A stretch of DNA of 64,000 nucleotides. Origin: Micromussa lordhowensis (taxonomy: Eukaryota > Cnidaria > Anthozoa > Scleractinia > Lobophylliidae). The translations under genes were made by a program, and so were the position numbers. The notes beneath the pieces are model-generated. The model was given only the letters and a program-made list of their open reading frames with translations. It did no database searches and was not told the DNA's origin. Each line of letters begins with the position of its first letter. Within the stretch, counting starts at the first letter, position 1. The stretch is taken from contig OZ026600.1 of NCBI GenBank assembly GCA_964020085.1, forward strand, positions 27,134,283 through 27,198,282. Direction: 5' to 3'. This document shows, piece after piece, positions 45,101 to 57,100 of this stretch.

Positions 45101-48100
45101 TTGGACACGAAGATGATGGTGATGATGATGATGGTCATTATTATCAGCAGCAGCAGCATGCATCATCATGCAGCAGCAGCAGTTAATGATTAACATGGAC
45201 ATCAACGTTGGTGACATTATCTTCGTAGTCGCTATTCGTTTTCTGTTGTCTCTCCTCTTTCGCTGCTTTGGCCTTTGCAGTTTGCCTTGCATGTGTTCTT
45301 GTTCTTCGTCTCCAAACGTTTTTCCTTTTTCTCTAGCCCACGGGAGTCTCCTGAAGATAAAGCACTTCTGACGGCTGAGGTCGCTATCGAATGCCTTCGA
45401 ACGAGACAATCAAGCCTTGTTGCCAGGCTCAAGGAAAAAATGGCGTCGGGCGAAACAATGTTCAATTCCAAATATTTTGAGCTGCAATACACAGGTAAGA
45501 GTGGGGGCGCGGTGGCCTCATGGTTAGTGCGCTCGACTCCGGAGCGAGCGCTCCGGGTTCGAGCCCTGTGTTGTGTTCTTGGGCAAGACACTTCACTCTC
45601 ACAGTGCCTCTCTCCACCCAGGTGTATAAATGGGTACCGGCGAATTTGATGTTGAGGGTAACCCTGCGATGGACTAGCATCCCATCCAGGGGGGAGTAGA
45701 AATACTCCTAGTCGCTTCATGCTACTGAAACCGGGATAAGCTCCGGCCTGATGAGCCACTAGGCTCGTATGCAGACTTCTTTTTTACACAGGTAAGAACG
45801 TTTGTTGGACAATGCAGCAAGGCATAACTACCAGCTCGAATGAGAGGGGGACTTCCTTCGATCCTAGGCATCCTGACTAGCTGGAGACCCGAAAGCACAA
45901 TTGTCTTTATGTATAGTATTTTATTGAGCGTAAGCCGGGAGTATGTCTCTTGGAATCATTATAAGCACAAACCAGTTGTTACGTGCTTTCAATATTACAT
46001 TTGGCTGGAGTCGCCAGCTGTGAATTTTCATGTTAAACAAAAATATTGGGTTCGCGATTTGTTTCTCTTTGGGATAATGTCTTCGGCCAGAGGTCTCGAG
46101 TTTACTGGCCAAGACGTGCTGAGTAAAGATCTTTAAGCGTTTATTTAATTATGGGACCTGCATGATATGATTCCATGTGTGTTATCATAAACTTTCTTTA
46201 AATGTAACGTTATTGTAGTATGTTCTTTGTAAAATAATGTCCTTATTAGTTTCAATTCCAAGTACACAGTATCTTTGCATTTTGTGCATTTTATAAAGAA
46301 AAGAACTCCTCATTATTCCACTTTGTAGTTTGTAGAATGCTCGCTTGCTTTTTTTCTTCACCAGCTGACCAACGAAGTCTCCTTGCCAATGTTTCCTTAA
46401 ACCTCTCGAAAAACTTACCAGATGCGAAGGAAATACTTCCAGACCAGTCATATATCATTGAAGTAAGGATTGCTTCACTGGAATTCAACTCATCCCTGTC
46501 ACAGCATCGGGATTTGGAATTCAAGTGGGAGCTTTCCACTGTGGATGAAGGCACTGGACAATTCTCTCCATTTATTGTCCTCTCAGACAATCGATCGAAC
46601 ATAACAGTCAATTCCCAAGAGATTGCTGTGGGATTTACCTATGTTCGTGTATCTGCCATACCGAAGTCCACAAATGGAGCCATCGATTACGACTTTGGTT
46701 TTATTCGAATACTTCCTAGTCTACGGGCCAAAATCGCTGGGCCAAAGACGGCATTCAAAGGGGGTGGTCCTATCGAGCTACACGCAGTTACTCATGGTGA
46801 ACTGCGTGATTCCTTTGGCAGTAAGGCACCAAATGTGGCATTTGCATGGTCTTGTGGACAAGACAACACCACCACATCCAACGTGTCCCTAGAGTATGAC
46901 TTACCTTTCAACAACCGCACTAGCACCAAAGGATGTTTTGGCTATGATCCTGGTATTTCACATTCCACCAGTGAACAGAGAGTCGTCATAAATCCCGACT
47001 TTATGGTAGCCACGCGCACGTATGTAGTCGAAGTGTTGGTGACACAAGGAAGCAGATCTGTGAAAGCTTCTCACACGTTTTACATCGACAAGAACATTTC
47101 GCTTACAATAATGTAAGAATAGTGTTCTTTTGTTATATGAAATACAGCTTTCATTACATGTACGCTTTAGCTTTATATTGACGTAATCAATTTATCAAGC
47201 CAACAACAAGCTTTTTCTAGAATATTAAGAATTACTTCTGCAGTGTGTCAATATACCTTGGTTTGGGAGAAAGAAACTAACAAGATGTGTCCGCTACAAA
47301 CAAGACATTTAGCTCGACCCTTGATTTGAATGCTCAAGAAGCTTGTAAGCCTAGCTTTTACAAGGTGCAATAACTCATGCAGCGCGTCCTTAGCAACTTT
47401 TGTTGGTATTATCCGGTTTCTTATATTTTACCGAGAAACAAAAATTATGTCACCACCAGAGTGATTAATTCAATGTGAGACGAGTCATCTTCAAAGAAAG
47501 CAAAACTAATAATAGCTTGACTATCTTTCCTTTAGATGTATCTCAAACTGTGAACAAAAAGTTAGCACGCAGAAAAAACTGGCGCTCCAGACGGAATGCA
47601 AAGGACTATCTTGTCCTTTCCTCACTAACTATCGCTGGTCTCTTTTCGTTGGTCTTCATAATGGCTCTGACCATTATTGGAAGGAGATTGAGAACCTAGA
47701 CAACATTTCTATTACTTCCTTGACGGGTCCAAGTCTAGTGATAAAAGGAGGATATACGTTGCAAACCCAGAGAGCTCTGCTACGGAACAAAACCTACAGA
47801 ATCCAAGTTGCCGCCTGGTTAGACGAAGAAAATCACGAAAAAGAGAGCTACATTTTCCATACGAATGTTCCACCCTACACTCGAGACAAGAATGCGGGAT
47901 GCTTCGTGGATCCTAAGAGCGGAAAAGCCATCGCAACCAAGTTCACTGTTCAATGCCTCAACTGGACCGACTCTGACTTGCCTATCAGTTACCAGTTTAC
48001 TTACGAAACACAATTCGGCGTTGTAGTTTTTCACACCGGACGACAACCCAACGTGACAACGGAGTTACCAATGGGGAAACGGGAGTCAAACCACTCGCTT

Positions 48101-51100
48101 CATTTACGGTTGGAAATCATAGATTCGTTTGGTGATTACTCCGCAGTGTATATCACTGTTCAGGTATTACATTCTGTCCTGTATTTAAAACACCACTCGT
48201 GCTGGTGTTTGAAATCACATTCCACTAATAAAGAGAATTAAGGCATTTTTCCTCAGAGCATTAAGTGTGGAAACTACTCCGTTTCAGGCACCGCACGCAA
48301 GTTTCTTCGAAATTTGAACGTAGGATCGACCGAGACCTTAAGTCTCAAAGTGGCACTTCCTGCCTAGGAGCTTAAATGGGTATCGGCGATGTGTTAGGGA
48401 AATCTGACAAAATGCTGTAGATGTCTTTCTTAAGTTGATTTTTAATTTTTTGGCAAATTCTGTTGCGCAACAGATTTCTTAGAACTGCGTAGAATGAGCT
48501 TCTTTTTCGACGTAGGCTAAAACGGCGATAGTCCATGCTGAAAAACGAAACGAAAAACGGGAAACAGCACCTCTCTTCCTCGACTATTCGAAAGATACCA
48601 GCAAGAACACACAAAAAGAGTGAAATACGTTAGCTTAGTAGTGAATTATTCCCTAGCATTTGAATATATAACTATACAGCACTTTTTCCTTTTCTCCTTA
48701 CGTTTGTGTGTCTTTACGAACTTCGTTAAGTAACATAACAATCCACCTCATTAGTGGCCACTCTAACTTCCAAGCCTCTAAATAACGCACAACGTACCCT
48801 TGAAGTTGCACCTTTATCTAATCAGGTTACACCACCCGATGCTTCAAGTATGATGGAAGCTCAGGGAGAGCTGGATAACCTCTTCCAATCTGGGAACGTT
48901 AACAAAGCCATGCAGATGGCATTTGCAGTGCTCTCTGCGAACAAAGGCACAGATGATGCCCGCTCGGTAAGTTCATTGGACCTCACAATTTCTTAATATT
49001 TCAATCCAAATCAATTTGCCGAAATTTAAAACCTAAACTTTTGTAAAGAATAACGAGCCAGATCCCACTGGCCATCCAATCGCCTTTCCTGATCCATTTC
49101 ATTTTAATGGTCACATGCCACTGTCTGTCCACATAATTAAAAGTTAAAATTACATTGATTATATTTCATGACTTAAAAAACAGCGACAGAAGCAATCAAT
49201 GTTGAGCAACTTACATTTGAGCAGTCCCATGACTAGAGTTTCATCCAAAGACTTAAACTCGTTACAAACACTTTGTCTCTGGGAATTAACGAGATAAAAA
49301 GTGCGATCACTTAACCATGAATTCGGCATTGGCTGATTGGGGTGCATAATTAACTATTAATCAGCTTAAAAGTGTTTCATCCACAGACTCAAACACAGTA
49401 AAATAAGCAGCATTGCATCACATTTTTTGTTATCCTAGCTGAAATCTAAGCGAAGCGTTGGTTACAGATCAGTGCTTCAGCAATACACTTGTAATATTCG
49501 AGTAGACCAAACTGGAGACTGGGAAAGATAGATAATGAGGCGATTGTTTTGTTCTTCAGTTCAAAAGTTCACTGATCGACAAGATGGAAAATGTTCAGAT
49601 TGGAAGTGTAGAGCAGGCAACATTAGTTGTGGGAGTTCTTGCAATGGCTACCGAAGACGAAAACGGCATATCTGGAGATTCTCAGGTAAAAAGCGTTAAT
49701 AGGAATATCTGAGAACAGTGCTATGCATGGATAAATTCTCACGAAATAGAATCAAAGTTAACGGACGATCAAATGATTAGACGTAGGTCAGATTATCGTT
49801 TCCAAATACGAGAGCACCACCTCTCGTATGGTGCGCCTCGGTGACACGTGACGTGAGTTTGGTTGAACCATATTTCGTATTTCGGCGAGACCCAGTCGAA
49901 TATAAAAACACGCAGAGAGAGGAAAGCATTACTCTTAAGTATAATGCCCTCTTTAGCTTTCAATATGCCTTTTGTCTGACCGTATCACATGACTTTGTCA
50001 ATCATAAAAAATGGTCGTGGCAAGAAATGGATACCAGAAATGGAACGAGCGTGATGAAATTTCCAATTTTGTTGCAATTGACCTTATAGTCTGAGATCTT
50101 AGGACAATTTGATACTTTCAAAATCTTATTATTTGTATGCTGCATGGCAAAAATTGCCATCGATCCAGCAACATTTTTCATTATAAGTCTTGTTATTTTT
50201 TTAAACTTTTAGATAACCTTATCATCTCACACGTAGGTGTCAGTGGCCTCAAAATTAACAATCTTACCAATTTCAAGAGGCTCTTTCCATTTCTGATATT
50301 AATTTCGTTTCTACACCATTTCTTTATGATTGATTAGGTCACGTGATACCCTCATGCAAAAGGATTATTTGGGCCGTACCTCTTTGATGTTTTAAGTTAC
50401 TATTTTCCATTTCTGGAATTTACTAGATATATGCGCCTAACAAACATACGACATAGCAAAGGAGAAAGTATCATTTTCGGATATCCAGCGATGCCGCGAT
50501 GGAGCCTGCAGCTACTCATAATACAGTGAATCACCCGAAATACATTCACAACAATTCTATATTTACAGGAAAAGGCATTGAATTTGCTAGGAAACACGGT
50601 GAACTTTATTTCATCTCAAATGTCTAACGGCTCCATGGATGCGGACCTGCTGCAGAGTGTAGGCACCAGTCTTTTCAGTGGAATCGGTAACGTATTAAGC
50701 GCAGCATCCAGTGAAGCTGGGACTGACAGTGGGGAATCAGGAGAAGACGGAGAGGCACAGCTGGAGGAGGATCAAGCCGACAGCGAAGCAATGAAGGAAA
50801 AAGTGAGTGATGCATTTATTTTTTTAAAAGTACGCTTGCTGCTGATATTATTGCAATTGTGTTATTCTTGGTCAGATAGCATTTGCATTTCGACCGTTTG
50901 TTCAAGGCTAGTTTCGAACGTATGATAACTGGTTAAACAATTTTCCTATGATTGTTTAGCTTACTTCTAGGCTGAGTTTTTAACTGTTCTGTATAAAATA
51001 ATATGAACTTTCTTTTCTGGCATAAAAGTGTCTGCCAGTTGGCAGTACAGGACCGCCTAGATTAGCCTAGACTACCTGTTAGTTTATCTGTCAATTCATG

Positions 51101-51126
51101 TAAATTATCGAAAAAGGAATAAAGTT

Positions 51127-51157
<31 letters not shown>

Positions 51158-54100
51158 ACAGAGTTTACCAATGTAACATGACGTTTGCAACTTTCATAAA
51201 ATGAAACCAGAAAGTAAAACCAAGCAGGAATTTGCCTAGTGAAAAGTAACTGTTAATATGTGAGTTCTCACTGTTAGCACTGATAAATAACGCTACCTTG
51301 CTAGAGTGTCATTTTATTTTTTGTCCATTGTCTTTCCAACAGAGCAAGGAGAGGGCCAAAAATGCTTTGAATCTGGTTTCACAAGTGGGAGACAGCCTAC
51401 TCTCAACCAAAGCAGTTGGAGAGGAGCCTACTGTACTCAAAACAAAGTCCTTGGACGTTTTGTTAGATCGTCAGCGTAGCTCCGATATGGGTGGCAAGAA
51501 GCTTGGAGAAGGATCTAGTGGAGTGGCCCTACCTTCTGGTAGCTCGCTCTTTTCCAACAATGAACAATCGGCGCCTGAAGCTGTTGACTCCCAGGTATGG
51601 TATACAGCCATTTGTTTAGTTTGAAATTCGGTGTGATCTGTTAAAGGAGCTAAGTCACGGCATGTTTTATTATCATTTGGCCACGTACAAAATTACCTTT
51701 AAATTGGAGGAAATCTGAAAATAATAGTTTCCTAAGGAAGAAAAACAACAAAGAGATAATTTCAAACCATAAAGAAACATAGATGGTTGAGCCTCGAGAA
51801 GATTGACACGGATTACAAACTACGAACTTGAAAAATTAAGGCTAAACTTTTCGAGATGTGCAACCCGTAGTGAACCCCGATGTGACCAGCAGTCGAAAAG
51901 GACCGCCTTTCAAATTTCCATCTTTTAACTCTTATTTAATTCCTTTTGCGTAGATGTTGGCGTTCAAAAAGAACCCATTCACATGGGACCAAAGTGCTCA
52001 AACAGTCAAGTCTTCAGTGCTCGACTTCAAGCTCAAGGCTAGCGGTGGCGAGGCCTTGAACATCTCAGGACTTCCTGAACCTGTGGAACTTTTCATTCCC
52101 ATTGTCAGCAAAGGACAATCCTCTGAAAATGACAATAACTCCGCTGAAATGTTGTTCACAAAACCAAGCAACGGAACTAGTAATATTCGCTACCACAGGT
52201 TTTTGGTTTCATCCGACGACGTCCTTGTGACAATACAAATAAAGCCCGAAAAAGGTGCCACCATAGACGTGTTTGTCAACTACAAAACAAAGCCCACTCC
52301 TCACAGTAACGTCTTCAATACCACCATTCCAAACTTTTCGACTTGTACAAATATGACTCAGAATTCTTCCGACAATCTCAACTGTTCCTCAGATCCTTAC
52401 ACGTTCTCATTTTCCAGTCGCATGTCAGGATATACTGGTACTCACTTCCTTGGAATTCGATACATTAAGAAAAAAACCGAAGCCAATAATATTGATGCAA
52501 AACGAAAGAGACGATCTTGTGGTTCAGGCCATGGGCGTGGTAGAAGGTCCTGCGTCGATGTCAAAGATGCCCCTACCACTCCTCCCCCTACACCAATGAT
52601 TATTATACCAACCTACAACTCTTCAACAGACGCCAATTACTCGTTGAGCATTTCGGTCAGCGGTTGTCTCTACTGGTCTGAATCAAAAGAGAAGTGGACA
52701 AGTGAAGGATGTCGGGTAAGACAGTATTTAACGAATTTGCTCTTGCTCTTAAAGTGCTATTGTCGCGATAAAGCGCATTTGCGTTCTTGATTGACACCAA
52801 CTTGTTTTTAACCAATAGAATCTACAGCTATATAAAGTTCCGATGTTTGTCCTACCATCTTTACTTCGTTTTATTATATTTTTCTTCTTTTTTTTGAAAC
52901 AAGATGGCAACGGGGCGAAAGTAACTTCCGTCTCTAGCAGCTTCGAAAACCCCCTCTTGAGGATATCGTATTTCTCGATGGTATTCAACTCAAACGAAAA
53001 ACATGCCGTTTAAATCTTTCCTAGATGACCAAACGGTTCTGTTGCAAAGGAGGACACTAGAGAGGATTTCGTTATTCGGAACCACTAACGAATTTGGTTT
53101 CTGTTTGCACGTGATCTATTCTGTTACAGGTCGGACCAAAGTCAAACTCCGAACAGTTGCATTGTCTTTGTACTCATCTGTCGGCGTTTGGAGGTGATTT
53201 CTTCGTGGCTCCAAATCCCATAGATTTCGATAAAGTGTTTGCTGCATTTGGCAACCTGGCTGAGACGGGGAATTTTGTCGTGCTATCAACAGTATGTGTT
53301 ATCCTTGGCTTGTACGTAATTGGTCTCGTTCTGGCCAGGCGAGAAGACAAACGAGATGAACTAAGAGTGAGTCCATCTTTAATTGATTAATTGCACCTCT
53401 CGCAGAGTCCTTTTCGTTGATTAGTTGTGGTATATCTCAATAAGTCGTTCTTAAAGTGATAACAGAAACCGCTTGATCTTTTTCTATTTCAAACTGTTGC
53501 ACAAAGGTGCATATTTGGACTATAACTGTAGCTAGAATCCCATTGATTTCTGTTACATTGTGGCTTAGAATCCACTGACCCTCTATGCCAGCTTCAGAAT
53601 TTAAAAAAGCATCCAAGCTTTCTACTCAATATAAGTACATGAATGAGAATTGAGTGGAAGTCTCATGTTTTCACTTCTAGTATTGCCATATTGTACACAT
53701 TCCATTTCAGATTATTGATAAAGCACTGCGCATTAAGTAATGTTTGTTAGCTCGGTCTCATTACTCAGGTGTTAGGGGCTTCTTAATTCATGCAAAAATA
53801 GACAGATGTCTATTTAAAATTAGCATTTGGTCTAAATCGAATGACAAGTGTAGAACAACCCGGCTGTAGTTGGTAATGAACTGTTTAGATCCTGGGCCTC
53901 TTAGTTTGCTGGCTGCGCCGGCCGCGTCAGGTCATCATTGTGTAAGCAAAAAGACATTTCGCAACAAACGAGCCGTTCCGTCAAGCCTAAGAAAAATATC
54001 TAGAAGAACCATAAAACGAGTAGATAAAAAGAGCATCCGTTTTAGAGGGACGGGGCAAGCATGAAACGTGATATAGCCACGAACCAACGGCCATATTCCA

Positions 54101-57100
54101 TGCGAAATTACTTTTCGTCCTTTTCAAAAGGTTTTCAGTGTTTTTTAAATTGTTTCAAAATAGTAGCGTTTAACGTTTTTGTTTCGTTAGGTCGTGGCAA
54201 ACGTCCTGATCAATGAGAATGAAGGGGACAACCAATACAGCATCTCTATACAAACCGGCATGTGGCGCGCCAATGGAACCTCCGCGAATGTGGGTTTGGC
54301 CATTTATGGAAGCGAGGGAAACACGGAGGATATAACTCTGACGGATTCACATGCGGAAAAGATCTTCTTTTCCAGAGGAAGTATCAATAACTTCACCCTT
54401 TGCCTACCGGAGTCACTTGGTTCGTTGGAGATGATCCGCATATGGCATGACAACAGTGGTAACAATCCGTCTTGGTTTTTGATGCAGGTGGTGATCGTAG
54501 ATCTTGCCACTGGAGAGAAGGCGCATTTTGTTGCCAACAGGTACAATAACTTTTTCTTATCATCAATTTCAGCCCACATTCATTCAAGTCTAATGGTGTT
54601 ACAAACCTGACGTGTTGTTTATTATTAGTTAGTATAGTAATAGGTTTTACACTTTCGTACCCAAATAGCAACCAGACAGAGACGTTTCATCCGTATTTGC
54701 AAAACACATGCAGTCATCACTATAGACTTAATTTATGTTTTCTTTTTTATAAGGGGGAGGGAGGCCAAATATCCAACGCCTCTGGAGCAGAGTACGAGTT
54801 GAGATAATTCTCATAGTTCTCGCGAGTTTCAAAAATTTCACGACGAATTGGACTACCTTTACTGACTGCGGATGTAGCTAGTCATAAAGTGAAGGTCTCG
54901 GGCAACGAAGGAATACATTGTTGGATATTTCCAACATTAACCACCAACACACGAAATCAGGAGGAAATGCATGCGCGTTATGACAAAAACTATTGTTATG
55001 AATTAAATTAATATTCCAACTTGAAAAGGCTCGTTTGCTGTTCTAAATTTTTCATTTATACCTGGTAATAGAAATTTGGACCAAAGAGACGAATTCGCCA
55101 GTATTGGGTCCCCACCATGGAGCTTGATACTCGACATACAGTTATTTTTCTTATTCCCTCGCTTTAAGGTGGATAGCAGTAGAGAAAGAAGACGGGAAAT
55201 TAGATCTAGAGTTGCAAGTCGCTAGCAAGAAAGAAATGTCTGGATTCAAAAACTTGTTCTATGCTAGGACAGCTACAAAACTTGGAGAGAAGCATCTCTG
55301 GCTGTCGCTTTTTACTCGACCGCCGCATAACCCGTTCACACGCGCTCAACGCCTGGCATGCTGTATTTCGATTCTCTTTGCGGCCATGGTGACCAATGCC
55401 ATGTTCTACAACTTTGGTACGCCGCCAGGCGATGCTGTACAGGTGGGACCCTTAAAAGTGAGCCTCACGCAGATCAAGATTGGCATCCAAAGCAGCATAA
55501 TAGCCATTCCTGTCAATGTGCTTGTCGTTACCATCTTCAGGCAGTTAAAAGCGCGGGATGCAGGTAAGCCTGAAGGAGATGGAGGCAAAAGCAATGGATG
55601 CCTGCCGCATTGGTTCCTCTTCGTTGGTTGGTTCATCTGCACAATGGCAACCCTGGCCTCTGCTGCGTTTGTTGTGTTTTACAGTCTCATGTGGGGTGCG
55701 GAAACCTCTAACGAATGGCTTGTGTCTGTTATGGTGTCCTTCTTTCAAGATGCGATTGTCATGCAACCTATGAAGGTTCTCCTGGTTGCATCTATCTTGT
55801 CAATCTTAGTCAAAAAACCACCGGAGCAGGAAAAAGTCATGGGTGACGCCGTTCAGAGAAACGCGGCAGGAGAAGTCATTACTCCTGACCAAGCAGAACT
55901 CGAGAGGGCACGAAAGTTTAGAAGTAGTCTTGCTCAAGTTGGGCGTAAAGTGGTGGAATTCGTACTTTTCGGAATATTTATTACTCTTATGATGGTTGTC
56001 TGCTATGGCAACAGAGGAGTTGAAAGGTTTATGGTCACTCAGTCCATGGACGACTTATTTCAAACGTTTAGCAAGGTAAGATATGGGCGGTTTGCCATTT
56101 AATCTAACCAATGCGACTAAAGGTGTTATCTATTCTTAAAAGCAGGCGTGACACCAAAACAACTGGAAACCTCGCGTGGGTTATGTCTTACCCGAGAAGG
56201 GAGTGGGTGCATCAGAACGCGCTCATTCGTGGCTCAGGGAATTCGCTGCTGGAACAACAATGCCACCATTGATCGTTGTTAAGCACCACTGTACGGAGAC
56301 AGTGGTTAAACACTCTGTTGTAACCGGAAGTAAAAAACGAGTGTCCTATAAGAGTTACACGGGCCTTGCTCGAAGAAACAAAAGGATAAAGATGTACAGG
56401 AACGATAAAGATGAAGGAGACAGCGTGGCCGAGTGGTTAGGGCGCCGGACGTGAAATCCGGAGGTCGTGGGTTCAAGCCCCGCTCTGACCACTACCTGGA
56501 TTTGTTTCACGGTAGCCCAGAGTTCAAATCCTCGGCCACGCTTGTAAATAGCCAACTGGTTTGGCTCCGGCCAGTTGGGATTCTTAAACAACGTTATGTT
56601 CAATTTGAATTCATTTGTTTCAGCTGTTTGCTCGGCCCCACTAGTCTTTGTGCTATAAACACTGTCGAGGGTAAATAAAGTATATTGATATTTATATATT
56701 TTCCCACATGTTCGTGAATCTATCAATTGGAATGGAAAGTACTGCCAAGTTTGGAGACCTTTAAGCAACTCTATGAAAAATATATGGTTTTCCAACGCTC
56801 CGGCGATTTCAAGAAGCAGAATTTCAGTTACAGTCTTTTACAATTATTGTTCCCAGTTTACCGTATTCCATTCATTAGTTTAATTTGTAATTTGTAACAA
56901 GAATTCTTCTTTACATATTTAGGTAAACAATGTCCCGTCGTTCTGGAAGTGGTCGAAGAAAGTTCTGGTGCCCAACCTTTACAATGTCGACTGGTACAAC
57001 GGCCGCCCCTTTAACTATGAAGAAGGTTTCCTTAGCAACCGTGCAGCTTTCTTAGTTGGTATGCCGAGGATGCGACAGTTACGAGTCAAAACAGGTCAGT

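Noticed and set aside
45083..45409. Minus-strand frame with a His run
   Set aside because: It translates the GAT/CAG microsatellite and the antisense of polycystin exon 6.
45232..45759. 175-codon minus-strand frame
   Set aside because: Antisense of exon 6 plus a SINE; its N-terminal part is SINE-derived sequence also seen at 23695 and 61156.
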